Assembly (NCBI GenBank): GCA_020854815.1
Contig: JAHKLW010000078.1
Location: forward strand, 1 to 35,765
Length of the DNA stretch: 35,765 nucleotides
Source of the DNA: Methanofastidiosum sp.
GTDB lineage: Archaea > Methanobacteriota_B > Thermococci > Methanofastidiosales > Methanofastidiosaceae
Direction: 5' to 3'
Made by a program: the position numbers and the translations under genes. Of this stretch, positions 1 to 7,844 are shown in pieces (position 1 is the first letter of the stretch; the number at the start of each line of letters is the position of its first letter). The notes below the pieces were generated by a model. That model was not told where the DNA came from, ran no database searches, and was given only the letters and a program-made list of their open reading frames with translations.

Positions 1-69
1 AGTGACATGATGGTAAAGGAGGCGATGATCAAATTTCTCCTTTATGCAACGGTGCGGCAGATTGAATAA
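1..69 (+). CDS. Possible C-terminal end of an upstream gene (partial)
   Basis: Frame 1 is open from the window edge to a TAA at 67-69 and encodes about 22 residues ending YATVRQIE. It uses CGG, CAG, GTG and GCG codons that are uncommon in the AT-rich genes that follow, so it may come from a gene of different composition, for example a mobile element. Nothing in 22 residues identifies a family. It could also be an open stretch by chance. Confidence 0.25.
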   Translation, partial: SDMMVKEAMIKFLLYATVRQIE

Positions 70-190
70 AGCACTGTTTTTAGAAAAGGAAAAATAGATT
101 ATAGACATAGTTGCCGCAAGCACGAATTATGCAACCATGCAGATTATTAGAAAACATTTATAAACGACTAGTCGTCCTTTATGCAGATTA
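43..190 (+). repeat. Three related short direct repeats (TATGCA..CAGATT)
   Basis: TATGCAAC followed shortly by CAGATT occurs at 43-63 (7 bases between the two parts) and, more compactly, at 128-145. A contracted form, TATGCAGATTA, occurs at 180-190. The last copy sits at the predicted transcription start of the next gene. They could be regulator half-sites or remnants of a mobile-element end. No function is shown. Confidence 0.35.
157..175 (+). promoter_or_regulatory. TATA box with adjoining 12-bp palindrome
   Basis: TTTATAAA at 157-164 is a good archaeal TATA box, and a start about 26 bp downstream would fall near 186. The perfect palindrome ACGACTAGTCGT at 164-175 abuts it and lies between the TATA box and the predicted start. 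That is a usual place for an archaeal repressor operator. The operator role is inferred. Confidence 0.5.
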
Positions 191-204
191 GAAGGTGATT
201 TTGT

Positions 205-714
205 TTGGCTGACGAATGTAAAGACCAGGAGAAAAAAATAGATGCCGTAATGACTGTCATGAATGCATGGGTTTATGGTATAGAAAAGACAGCGAATAGT
301 TTTTTTGGCAAACCTGAAGCATTTTATAGGCAATGGATTATTATTTCAATCCGACCTTTTATATCAAAATGGAAAGAACTTGGGGCAGAATTTAAGTATG
401 ATCTTGAGGGGTTCGATGCTGCTAAGATGTATGTAGATGAAGTTTCTAAAACAGGTTTTATGGAACGAAAAGATCATGAAATCGAAGGCGATAGTGAAAA
501 CTTTATTTATACCGTTCACAAATGTCCATATAATGAACATTGTAACATGTTAGTTACTGATGACAAAGTAGAAAAATTGGCATGTTTAAGGGCGATGGCT
601 ATTATTGGGGCAATTGAAAGTTCAAAACCAGGGGAATCAAAGAAGTGGGAATATAAGCCGCAATTCAAAAATGGCGGTCCTTGTGTTATTGAATTTAAGA
701 AAATTAAGAAGTGA
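205..714 (+). CDS. Conserved-looking protein of unknown function, 169 aa
   Basis: I do not recognise this family with confidence. The start is TTG at 205, supported by GGTGAT at 193-198. The protein is soluble, with no signal peptide or membrane span. It has an N-terminal helical part containing the segment YGIEKTANSFFGKP, and a C-terminal part with cysteines in KCPYNEHCN and LACLRA. The scattered cysteines and overall plan recall small ligand-binding output domains of methanogens (V4R or MetOD1 type), but this is a weak impression. The last four bases overlap a GTG in the pheS frame, and it shares a promoter with pheST, so it is probably co-transcribed with them. The promoter carries a palindrome that may be an operator. 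Confidence 0.7.
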   Translation: MADECKDQEKKIDAVMTVMNAWVYGIEKTANSFFGKPEAFYRQWIIISIRPFISKWKELGAEFKYDLEGFDAAKMYVDEVSKTGFMERKDHEIEGDSENFIYTVHKCPYNEHCNMLVTDDKVEKLACLRAMAIIGAIESSKPGESKKWEYKPQFKNGGPCVIEFKKIKK

Positions 715-719
715 ATTCA

Positions 720-2210
720 ATGCTTTCAAAGCAAGAGAAAATTATTCTGAAGGTATTAGGTGATTTAAAGGGAGAATCTAACCCCGAAGAAATAGCAAAA
801 ATCTCTAAACTTCCTGAAGTTGCAGTAATGAGAACTCTTCTTTATTTATCAAGTAAGGAGCTAGTAATTGTTGATGAAAAAGGTATTTCTACTTTGACAC
901 TTACAAATGAAGGCAAGGCTAGTTTAACAAATGGCCTAATTGAAAAAATATTTATGAAAGGAATTAAAGATAAACTTCCATTAAATGAACTTGGAATTTC
1001 AGAAGAAGAAAAAAACATTGCAATTGGAATGGCAAGAAAAAATGGATGGATTTCTATAGAGAAGATTAATGATTCGATATCATTTTCATTGACAGATAAG
1101 GGCGAAGCTGCATTAAATGAAAAAACTCCTGAAGAAATTGCCTTAGAGGATATATCTAAGAAGAAGATAGTAAATGACAATTTGACTAACGTTCTTGTAA
1201 AGAGAAAACTTGCTGAGAAGAAATTAGAAACTATCCGAAAAGTGTACCTTACTGAGTTGGGCAAAAAGGAGGTATCCAAAGGTCTAGAGATAACAGAAGA
1301 AATTTCAGAATTAACTCCAGATTTGTTAAAAAATCAGAATTGGAGAAATGTTACTTTAAAAAGATTTGATGTTTCATCGGATGTTAAAGTATATTACCCT
1401 TCACGAAAACACTTTGTAAATCAAGCAATTGAATATATCAGAAAAATATGGCTTGAAATGGGATTTAAAGAAATGTCAGGCCCTATGATCGATACGTCTT
1501 TTTGGGTTTTTGATGCGTTATTCCAACCTCAAGATCACCCTGCAAGAGATATGCAAGACACATTCTTTATAGAATCTCCAAGGTATGGAAAAATTGATCC
1601 AATTTTTTCTAATAAAATTTGTGCGATGCATGAACACGGAGGAGAAATAAATTCAAAAGGTTGGGGTTATATTTGGAATAAAAAGATTAGTGAAGAATAT
1701 GTTTTAAGAACTCACACTACCTCTTTATCTGTTAGAACTCTAAGTACTTTAAAACCTGAAGATTTGCCTGCAAAATTCTTCTCAGTTGGCAAGGTATTCA
1801 GAAATGAAAAACTTGACTGGAAACATCTTTTTGAGTTCTATCAGACTGATGGGATAGTAGTTGATGAAGATGCCAATTTTAAACATCTACTTGGTTACCT
1901 TAAACGTTTCTTAAATAAAATGGGGCATTCTAAAATAAGATTTAGGCCTGCATATTTCCCATACACAGAGCCTAGTATCGAAGTTGATATCTATAATAAA
2001 AATAAAGGAGAATGGGTAGAACTCTTGGGTGCGGGAATTTTCAGACCTGAAGTAGTTGTTCCTCTTCTGGGAAAAGATATACCCGTACTGGCATGGGGGC
2101 CAGGATTTGGGAGAATTATGATGGAGTATTACGGATTGACAGATATCCGGCAGAAGTATATGAATGACCTTGATATGATGAAAAAATTACCTATTTGGAT
2201 AAAAGGATGA
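720..2210 (+). CDS. pheS: Phenylalanyl-tRNA synthetase alpha subunit
   Basis: This is the catalytic subunit of the alpha2-beta2 enzyme that charges tRNA-Phe in the cytoplasm. The first ~200 residues are winged-helix-like tRNA-binding domains, as in other archaeal and eukaryotic PheS. From about residue 220 the class II core follows: the GPMIDTSFWVFDALFQPQDHP segment, the motif 2 region GKVFRNEKLDWKHLFEFYQ, GAGIFRPEVV, and motif 3 with GPGFGRI near the end. The length of about 496 aa is normal for archaea. ATG 720 is preferred because GTGA at 711-714 can act as a Shine-Dalgarno. GTG 711, which overlaps the previous stop, is an alternative adding three residues. pheT follows directly. Confidence 0.97.
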   Translation: MLSKQEKIILKVLGDLKGESNPEEIAKISKLPEVAVMRTLLYLSSKELVIVDEKGISTLTLTNEGKASLTNGLIEKIFMKGIKDKLPLNELGISEEEKNIAIGMARKNGWISIEKINDSISFSLTDKGEAALNEKTPEEIALEDISKKKIVNDNLTNVLVKRKLAEKKLETIRKVYLTELGKKEVSKGLEITEEISELTPDLLKNQNWRNVTLKRFDVSSDVKVYYPSRKHFVNQAIEYIRKIWLEMGFKEMSGPMIDTSFWVFDALFQPQDHPARDMQDTFFIESPRYGKIDPIFSNKICAMHEHGGEINSKGWGYIWNKKISEEYVLRTHTTSLSVRTLSTLKPEDLPAKFFSVGKVFRNEKLDWKHLFEFYQTDGIVVDEDANFKHLLGYLKRFLNKMGHSKIRFRPAYFPYTEPSIEVDIYNKNKGEWVELLGAGIFRPEVVVPLLGKDIPVLAWGPGFGRIMMEYYGLTDIRQKYMNDLDMMKKLPIWIKG

Positions 2211-2215
2211 TTAAA

Positions 2216-3874
2216 ATGCCGACTGTTAATTTTGATAAGAATGAATTTATATCTTTGCTAGGAAAGCCAGTTGACGATCAAACATTAAGTGATAGAATAT
2301 CTATGATTGGCACTGATCTTGAAAAAGTAAATCCTGAAATAGTAGTTGAAGTTTTTCCAGATAGGCCAGACATGCTATCAATTGAAGGGTTTGCTAGCGC
2401 ATTGAAAGGTTTCATGGAAATTGAAAAAGGCCCTATTGAGTTCAAAATTCACAAATCTAATTATGAAGGGATCGTTGAGTCTAAAGTTAAATCTGTCAGA
2501 CCTTTTGCAGTTGGTGCAATTGTGAAAGGAATTAAATTTGATGACGATACTATTAGATCATTGATGCAGATTCAAGAAAAACTCCATATTACTCACGGCA
2601 GAAATAGAAAAAAAGTTGCAATAGGGGTACATGATTTAGACACGATTACATTTCCAATTAAATATACGGCTGTGCCTCGAAATTTCTCTTTTATACCTCT
2701 AGAATTTGACAAAAATCTTACGATAGATGAAATACTTAAGACTCACCCTAAAGGAGTTGCATATGCACATCTATTGTCAAAATTTAAAGAATGCCCTATA
2801 TGGATTGATAATAGCGGACAAGTTTTGTCAATGCCCCCAATTATCAATGCAGACCACACAAAAGTAACTGAAAAAACAAAAAATCTATTTATCGATATCA
2901 CGGGAACTCATAGAAAAAGCATTGAATATGCTTTGAATATAATATTGATGGGACTCTTCATTAGGGGTGCAGAGATCTACCCTTTAAAATTGAATGATGA
3001 AGGAAAAGATTGGATTTATCCAAATCTTAATAGAGAAAAAATTGAATTAGATATTTCATATTCTAATAAAATACTTGGACTTAATTTATCTGAAAATGAA
3101 ACTGCAGATTTACTAATGAGAATGAGATATGGAATAGCTTCAATATCTAAAAATAAAATTCTTGTAGAAATTCCGCCATATAGGGCTGATATCTTACATC
3201 CTATTGATTTAGTCGAAGATATATCTATCGCCTACGGATTTGAAAACTTCACACCTGAAATACCCGACATAGCAACTATCGGACAAGAAAATCCTATTGA
3301 GATATTCATGAGAAAAGCAGAAGAACTAATGGTAGGATTTAATTTCTTCGAAGTTAAAAATTACATACTCTCAAACGAAGATGTTTTAATTACTAAAATG
3401 CTCGATAATAAAAGAAAACTTGTAAAGACAAGAAATGCAGTAAATACAGAGTTCGATACTGTAAGGAGCAGTCTGTTACCTTTACTAATAAAAACTTTAG
3501 TTTCGAATTCGCATTACGAGTATCCTCAAAATATATTTGAAGTAGGAATAGTTGTTCCAGATCAAAACTTAATCGAAAAACAGTATCTTTCTTGTGCAAT
3601 ATGTCACCCCAAGGCAAATTTTTCAGAAATAAAGGGAGTATTTAATGGGCTTCTTTCCTCTTTTGGACTTCAATATTCTGTAAAAGAAAAAGAGTATCTT
3701 TATTTTATTGAAGGAAGGTCTTGTTCTCTAGACATCGATGGGGCACATATAGGCAAAATGGGAGAATTAAATCCGGAAGTTTTGTACAATTTTAAATTAG
3801 AAATGCCAGTTGCCGCATTTGAAATAGACCTCTCGACCATATTCGACCTTTTCAGAGAAAAGATACAAGGGTGA
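2216..3874 (+). CDS. pheT: Phenylalanyl-tRNA synthetase beta subunit
   Basis: This is the partner of PheS, with tRNA-binding and editing functions. Family features visible are the N-terminal MPTVNFDK start typical of archaeal PheT, a B3/B4 editing-type region across roughly residues 90-260, and a B5-like region ending in RADILHPIDLVEDISIAYGF near residue 325. The C-terminal class II-like fold has lost catalytic motifs. ATG 2216 is chosen because family members start MPTV and AGGATGAT lies a few bases upstream. ATG 2207 and TTG 2195 are in-frame alternatives that overlap the end of pheS. At 552 aa the protein is full length for an archaeal PheT. Its last 23 bases overlap the end of the convergent minus-strand gene. 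Confidence 0.96.
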   Translation: MPTVNFDKNEFISLLGKPVDDQTLSDRISMIGTDLEKVNPEIVVEVFPDRPDMLSIEGFASALKGFMEIEKGPIEFKIHKSNYEGIVESKVKSVRPFAVGAIVKGIKFDDDTIRSLMQIQEKLHITHGRNRKKVAIGVHDLDTITFPIKYTAVPRNFSFIPLEFDKNLTIDEILKTHPKGVAYAHLLSKFKECPIWIDNSGQVLSMPPIINADHTKVTEKTKNLFIDITGTHRKSIEYALNIILMGLFIRGAEIYPLKLNDEGKDWIYPNLNREKIELDISYSNKILGLNLSENETADLLMRMRYGIASISKNKILVEIPPYRADILHPIDLVEDISIAYGFENFTPEIPDIATIGQENPIEIFMRKAEELMVGFNFFEVKNYILSNEDVLITKMLDNKRKLVKTRNAVNTEFDTVRSSLLPLLIKTLVSNSHYEYPQNIFEVGIVVPDQNLIEKQYLSCAICHPKANFSEIKGVFNGLLSSFGLQYSVKEKEYLYFIEGRSCSLDIDGAHIGKMGELNPEVLYNFKLEMPVAAFEIDLSTIFDLFREKIQG

Positions 3875-4418
3875 GAATTATCCCAGATATTATTGGTATG
3901 GATAGATTATCATTCACTTTTATTAAATATCCTTCTGCAAATGTAGCTGCAAGTGCACCACTTACTGCCATCACTGGGCTAAATAAAAAAAGTCCAATAA
4001 CAAGGCATGATATCAAACAGGCAAAGCTACCTTCTAATGATTTTTTACCATCCATATATTTCTTTTTTCCAAACTTCTTACCTATAATCGCTGAAAAAAA
4101 ATCTCCTATAGAGTTATAGCTTATAGCCGCAATAGCAATATATTTCTCAAAAAGAATAATTGTAAAAAATGAAGAGATAATAAAATAAGTTGCAGCAGAC
4201 AAATCTACTTTTTCGTAATCTCTGACAGTTTTTCCTACGACTTTTGGTATTAATTCATTTCCAAAATTATATCTTAACCTTAAAAATTCTATAAATACAA
4301 AAATAAAAACTAGAATTGACATTCCAAATATAGCATCCTTTTTATCATAGAACATGTAACTTATTGGAATTAACAAACCGATCTCATGGAATATTTTTCT
4401 TTTTAACTCAGAATCCAT
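3852..4418 (-). CDS. Polyprenol/dolichol kinase-like membrane protein
   Basis: This is an integral membrane protein with about five to six hydrophobic spans. A conserved block, GDFFSAIIGKKFGKKK followed by GKKSLEGS, is characteristic of the CTP-dependent lipid kinase family (SEC59/DGK1/VTE5). Known members phosphorylate dolichol, phytol or diacylglycerol. In an archaeon a polyprenol or geranylgeraniol substrate is plausible, but that is inferred. Three in-frame ATGs exist (4445, 4430, 4418). The TATA-like sequences around 4435-4450 place transcription start close to 4418, so the last is chosen, giving a nearly leaderless MDSELKRKIFHE start. It is convergent with pheT, overlapping by 23 bp, and divergent from dtdA. 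Confidence 0.72.
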   Translation of the reverse strand: MDSELKRKIFHEIGLLIPISYMFYDKKDAIFGMSILVFIFVFIEFLRLRYNFGNELIPKVVGKTVRDYEKVDLSAATYFIISSFFTIILFEKYIAIAAISYNSIGDFFSAIIGKKFGKKKYMDGKKSLEGSFACLISCLVIGLFLFSPVMAVSGALAATFAEGYLIKVNDNLSIPIISGIILTLVSFL

Positions 4419-4434
4419 GTCAATCCTCATTAGA

Positions 4435-4450
4435 TTTATAAACATTATAC
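4435..4450. promoter_or_regulatory. Divergent promoter, lipid kinase / dtdA
   Basis: The symmetric TTTATAAA at 4435-4442 can direct plus-strand initiation near 4464, upstream of dtdA. The minus-strand GTATAATG read from 4450 to 4443 would give a start near 4420, next to the kinase ATG at 4418. Distances are counted from the sequence; use of either box is inferred. Confidence 0.45.
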
Positions 4451-4482
4451 GTGGGGGTATTTTTAATGTTTGGGGTAAATAG

Positions 4483-5322
4483 ATGAAACTGATAATAAGC
4501 TCAGAATTAGATACGGCAGGAGAGAATATAAGAGAAAATTTGCTCCAAATCTTTCCGTTTGAAAAACTTGATACTAATTATTTTTATGATAAGAATAAGG
4601 ATGCATTACTTGTAAGACTAAAAAATGAAACAATTTACACGGATTTTCCGGAAACTATTGTTCAAGAAGAAATTAAAGATTATGATTTATCTTCAATTGA
4701 TTCAATATATTTCGCAACTAGACATAAGTCCGTAGCCAAAATACCAACTTTAACATGCCACACTCCAGGAAATTTTGGGAAGGCCGATTATGGGGGGAAG
4801 GATGAATTAGTTTCCCCTTCTAATCCTGTATTTCAAAAAGTAGTATTAAACGAGATTTTTAATTTATCAAAAGATATGGAGATGAAGTTTGAAGTTTCTC
4901 TTGAAGCCACACATCACGGACCTTTAACTGGACTTCCAACAACATTTATTGAGATTGGAAGCGATGAAACTTATTGGGGAATAAAAGAAGCTGGCCAATT
5001 AATCGCTTCAGCTATTTACAAATCTCTTTCATATGCAGAGGATGAAAAATCTTTTAGAATTGCTGCAGGAATTGGCGGTGGCCATTATTGCCCCAAATTT
5101 ACTGAAGTCATGTTTAATACTGATATTGCTATAGGCCATGTAATTGCCAAATATAATACTCCAGTTACAGATTCAGCAATTCACGAATTATTAGAAAAAA
5201 GTGATTCTTTAGAAATTGTTCTTTTAGACTGGAAAGGCATAAAGGAACGGTCAAATTTAAAAGACAAACTTACAATTAAAGATATATCATTTGTTAAAAC
5301 AAGTGATATTGTAAAAGAATAA
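4483..5322 (+). CDS. dtdA: D-aminoacyl-tRNA deacylase
   Basis: This enzyme hydrolyses D-amino acids from mischarged tRNA (archaeal/plant DTD2, GEK1 family) in the cytoplasm. Diagnostic segments are HTPGNFGKADYGG from residue 93, EATHHGPLTGLPTTF from about 141, and GIGGGHYCPKFTE near 198. The histidines and GGGHY are family hallmarks. The length of 279 aa is typical. The start is ATG 4483, with a GGGG-containing stretch at 4472-4475 as a weak ribosome-binding site. It is a single gene between the divergent kinase and the ftsZ cluster. Confidence 0.95.
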   Translation: MKLIISSELDTAGENIRENLLQIFPFEKLDTNYFYDKNKDALLVRLKNETIYTDFPETIVQEEIKDYDLSSIDSIYFATRHKSVAKIPTLTCHTPGNFGKADYGGKDELVSPSNPVFQKVVLNEIFNLSKDMEMKFEVSLEATHHGPLTGLPTTFIEIGSDETYWGIKEAGQLIASAIYKSLSYAEDEKSFRIAAGIGGGHYCPKFTEVMFNTDIAIGHVIAKYNTPVTDSAIHELLEKSDSLEIVLLDWKGIKERSNLKDKLTIKDISFVKTSDIVKE

Positions 5323-5370
5323 GGATTACCACTAAAGAGAAGCATTATAACTATCATTATTAAGCAAAAG

Positions 5371-5380
5371 CTTTATATAC
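5371..5380 (+). promoter_or_regulatory. TATA box of the ftsZ transcript
   Basis: CTTTATATAC, preceded by a purine-rich BRE-like GCAAAAG, predicts a start near 5401. That is just before AGGAG at 5405-5409 and the short leader ORF. A second TATATA at 5389-5394 could give a start near 5417. Confidence 0.55.
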
Positions 5381-5413
5381 TATTAACCTATATAGATTAC
5401 AAATAGGAGTTTT

Positions 5414-5458
5414 ATGTTACCAATAATAAGTAGCTACATTAATATAAGGGGGAGTTAA
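5414..5458 (+). CDS. Possible 14-codon leader ORF ahead of ftsZ
   Basis: ATG 5414 is preceded by AGGAG at 5405-5409 and opens a frame encoding MLPIISSYINIRGS. Its TAA (5456-5458) is immediately followed by the ftsZ ATG at 5459. The ftsZ Shine-Dalgarno GGGGGAG lies inside the last codons, so ribosomes on the short ORF would cover it. This arrangement suggests translational coupling or a leader peptide. A frame this short can also arise by chance. Confidence 0.35.
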   Translation: MLPIISSYINIRGS

Positions 5459-6580
5459 ATGAGATCTGTTATTGAAGATGCCATTGAAAGGGCGGTAACA
5501 GAAAAAGACATTGTTAAAGATCATCGCTATACTTCTGTAGATGAGGAACTTGAAAGAGTACTCAGAGAATCTAGAGCCAAGATTAAAGTTGTTGGAACAG
5601 GTGGAGCTGGCTCCAATGCAATTGACCGATTAATGGAGATTGGAGTAATTGGAGTTGAAGCGATAGCAGTTAACACGGATGCGCAAGATTTATTAGATAC
5701 TAGGGCAGACAAAAAGATTTTGATTGGAAAAGAAGTTACAAGAGGACTTGGAGCAGGCAACGATCCTAAAATCGGAGAAGAATCTGCAAGAGAAGATGAA
5801 AGGACGATAAAAGAAGTGCTCGAAGGGAGTGACATGGTTTTTGTTACTTGTGGATTGGGCGGAGGAACAGGAACTGGTTCTGCACCAGTAATATCTGAAA
5901 TCGCCAAAAAGCTTGGAGCACTCACAGTTGCTGTAGTTACCCTACCTTTCACAGTCGAAGGTCTTAGAAGACAGAGGAATGCAGAAAAAGGACTTGAGAA
6001 ATTAAGGAAAGTTAGTGATACCGTAATAGTAATACCCAACGATAAATTACTTGATATAGCCCCAGGTTTACCCATAAATGCAGCATTTAAAGTTTCTGAC
6101 GATATATTAATACGTGCTGTTGGGGGTATTGCCGAATTAATTACAAAACCCGGATTAGTAAACGTCGACTTTGCAGATGTTAGATCTGTAATGAAAGAAG
6201 GAGACGTAGCAATGATCGGAATGGGGGAATCAGATACAGAAAACAGAGCCAAAGAGGCCATAACTGAAGCATTGAGCAGCCCTCTGATAGATGTGGATGT
6301 AACTGGTGCCAAAGGAGCTTTAATTAATATTACTGGAAGTTCAAACATGAAACTAGAGGAAGCAGAAAAGATCGTAGAACATGTAACAAATGAACTTGAG
6401 CCTGATGCTCAGATTATCTGGGGTGCAATGATAAACGAAGAAGTTAAAAACGGACTTAGAGTCATGGTAGTCCTTTCAGGAGTTAAATCGCCTTACATAT
6501 TTGGAAGAAAAGAAACTGAGATGCTCATTGAAAGCGAAACGCCTGTTAGAGGAATTGATCTTGGCATAGAATACATTTAA
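5459..6580 (+). CDS. ftsZ: Cell division protein FtsZ
   Basis: This tubulin-like GTPase forms the cytokinetic ring at mid-cell. The GTP-binding signature GGGTGTGS is at residues 134-141, with the upstream [14 protein letters not shown] nucleotide-binding segment and VNTDAQDL. The T7-region residues [11 protein letters not shown] follow later. It has the short N-terminal extension common to archaeal FtsZ1. The length of 373 aa is typical. ATG 5459 is supported by GGGGGAG at 5448-5454. The order ftsZ-secE-nusG-ribosomal stalk operon is conserved in Euryarchaeota. minD, 11 kb downstream, belongs to the same general area of cell organisation, but a direct link is not shown. Confidence 0.98.
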   Translation: MRSVIEDAIERAVTEKDIVKDHRYTSVDEELERVLRESRAKIKVVGTGGAGSNAIDRLMEIGVIGVEAIAVNTDAQDLLDTRADKKILIGKEVTRGLGAGNDPKIGEESAREDERTIKEVLEGSDMVFVTCGLGGGTGTGSAPVISEIAKKLGALTVAVVTLPFTVEGLRRQRNAEKGLEKLRKVSDTVIVIPNDKLLDIAPGLPINAAFKVSDDILIRAVGGIAELITKPGLVNVDFADVRSVMKEGDVAMIGMGESDTENRAKEAITEALSSPLIDVDVTGAKGALINITGSSNMKLEEAEKIVEHVTNELEPDAQIIWGAMINEEVKNGLRVMVVLSGVKSPYIFGRKETEMLIESETPVRGIDLGIEYI

Positions 6581-6581
6581 A
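6574..6581 (+). promoter_or_regulatory. Possible TATA box of secE
   Basis: ATTTAAAA overlaps the ftsZ stop and lies about 27 bp before secE ATG 6605, giving a leaderless transcript. The stronger-looking TTATAAAT nearby is only about 12 bp from the ATG, too close to serve this start. Confidence 0.35.
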
Positions 6582-6604
6582 AAGGATTCTTATAAATTAG
6601 CCTC

Positions 6605-6808
6605 ATGGCAGAGGCTAATTTAAAGAAAAAGGAAAGGGCAAGAAGTTGGATTTCAGAGTACACAAGAGTACTAAAGCTTGCCAAGAAGCCTGGCAGAAAG
6701 GAGTATTCACTTACATCTAAAGTAACTGGAATAGGAATAGTTTTAATTGGGTTAATTGGCTATATATTAAAATTCGTTTCAGTTATAATCCAAAATTTTG
6801 GGGCATAA
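6605..6808 (+). CDS. secE: Preprotein translocase subunit SecE (Sec61 gamma)
   Basis: This is a small subunit of the SecYEG channel in the cytoplasmic membrane. The 67 residues show a basic amphipathic N-terminal half (WISEYTRVLKLAKKP, the conserved surface helix) followed by a single membrane span around residues 44-64. That is the expected Sec61-gamma plan. Its position before nusG is the standard archaeal order. No Shine-Dalgarno is visible upstream, consistent with a leaderless message or read-through from ftsZ. Confidence 0.93.
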   Translation: MAEANLKKKERARSWISEYTRVLKLAKKPGRKEYSLTSKVTGIGIVLIGLIGYILKFVSVIIQNFGA

Positions 6809-6829
6809 ATTCTTTCTACAAAGGCTAAA

Positions 6830-6840
6830 CTTTTTAAATC
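6830..6840 (+). promoter_or_regulatory. TATA box of the nusG-ribosomal protein operon
   Basis: CTTTTTAAATC predicts a start near 6861. This leaves a short leader that contains the GGGTGAG ribosome-binding site and excludes upstream start codons for nusG. Confidence 0.5.
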
Positions 6841-6883
6841 TTTGAGTACCTTTGATTTTATTGTTATCGTGGGTGAGAATATA

Positions 6884-7342
6884 ATGGATGATGATGAAAA
6901 TCCAATCTTTGCATTAAAGGTAGCTGTTAATCAAGAACAGAATGTAGCAAAGATGATAGAGGGAAAAGTAAAAACTAATAACCTTAAAATTTATGCAGTC
7001 TTAGCACCAGAAACCTTAAAAGGTTATGTTTTCATTGAGGCGAGTGATAAAGGGGCTGTAGAAGAAGCCATTCAAGGTCTTCGAAATGTAAGGGGGATTC
7101 TTGAAGGCAAAATTGCCTTTGATGAAATAACTCATTTCTTAGAGGCTAAGCCATCAGTATCTGGTCTTGCAAAAGGTGATATTGTAGAACTAATAGCAGG
7201 ACCATTTAAGGGCGAAAAAGCTAAGATTATAAGAGTAGACAAAGGGAAAGAAGAACTTACAGTTGAACTTCTTGAAGCAATGGTTCCGATACCTGTTACT
7301 GTTAAAGGAGATTATGTTAGAATTATAGAGAAAAAGAGCTAA
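6884..7342 (+). CDS. nusG: Transcription elongation factor Spt5/NusG
   Basis: This factor binds the RNA polymerase clamp together with Spt4 and increases processivity. An NGN domain covers about residues 1-85 (FALKVAVNQEQNVA, and LKGYVFIEA in the core), and a KOW domain follows with KGDIVELIAGPFKGEKAK. The resulting 152 aa is the usual archaeal size. ATG 6884 is preferred over the upstream in-frame TTG at 6842 because GGGTGAG at 6871-6877 is well spaced and the TATA box at 6830-6840 would place the TTG upstream of the transcript. It is followed closely by L11. Confidence 0.96.
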   Translation: MDDDENPIFALKVAVNQEQNVAKMIEGKVKTNNLKIYAVLAPETLKGYVFIEASDKGAVEEAIQGLRNVRGILEGKIAFDEITHFLEAKPSVSGLAKGDIVELIAGPFKGEKAKIIRVDKGKEELTVELLEAMVPIPVTVKGDYVRIIEKKS

Positions 7343-7352
7343 TGGTGATATA

Positions 7353-7832
7353 ATGGGAAAAGAGAGATCTGTTACCTCACTTGTCGATGGAGGAAAGGCT
7401 ACTGCTGGTCCACCTTTAGGGCCCGCCTTAGGGCCACTTGGTATTAATGTAGGAAAGGTCGTCGCCGAAATAAACGAGAAAACTAAAGATTTTCAAGGAA
7501 TGAAAGTACCTGTGAAGATATTTGTTGACGATAAAAAGAACTTTAGAGTTGAAGTCGGTGTACCTCCTGCTTCTGCATTAATTCTGAAAGACCTTAACCT
7601 AGAAAAAGGATCTTCTATGCCATCTTCAAACAAAGTGGGAGATATTAATCTAGATGCACTTGTTAAAATAGCTAAGATGAAAGAACCTTCTTCATTATCT
7701 CCCGATATTTCAGGGGTAGTTAAAGAGATGCTAGGAACATGTGTTTCTATGGGCGTAACTTGTGAAGGTAAAGACCCAAGAGTAGTGCAAAATGAGATAA
7801 ATGAAGGAAAATACGATAATATAATTAAATAA
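7353..7832 (+). CDS. rpl11: 50S ribosomal protein L11
   Basis: This protein binds the GTPase-associated region of 23S rRNA at the base of the stalk. The proline/glycine-rich N-terminal signature GPPLGPALGPLGINVGKVV and the C-terminal RNA-binding domain (PSSNKVGDINLDALVKIA and MGTCVSMGV-type segment) are clear. The length of 159 aa is typical. ATG 7353 has GGTGAT at 7344-7349. It is the first of four stalk-region proteins, with gaps of only a few bases. Confidence 0.98.
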   Translation: MGKERSVTSLVDGGKATAGPPLGPALGPLGINVGKVVAEINEKTKDFQGMKVPVKIFVDDKKNFRVEVGVPPASALILKDLNLEKGSSMPSSNKVGDINLDALVKIAKMKEPSSLSPDISGVVKEMLGTCVSMGVTCEGKDPRVVQNEINEGKYDNIIK

Positions 7833-7844
7833 GGAGGAATTGTT

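Noticed and set aside
1-200. Possible tRNA or small RNA at the left edge
   Set aside because: No cloverleaf, no T-loop GTTCRA motif and no paired ends could be found.
3871-4119. Plus-strand frame after pheT
   Set aside because: It overlaps the membrane kinase gene on the other strand, which shows a family motif and hydrophobic spans; the plus frame shows neither.
5527-6348. Long open frame (273 codons) on the minus strand within ftsZ
   Set aside because: It is the complement of a well-supported ftsZ; its product is serine/proline-rich low-complexity with no domain, and it has no promoter or ribosome-binding site.
6590-6597. Strong TATA-like TTATAAAT just before secE
   Set aside because: It is only about 12 bp from the secE ATG, and there is no downstream in-frame start that would keep the conserved N terminus.
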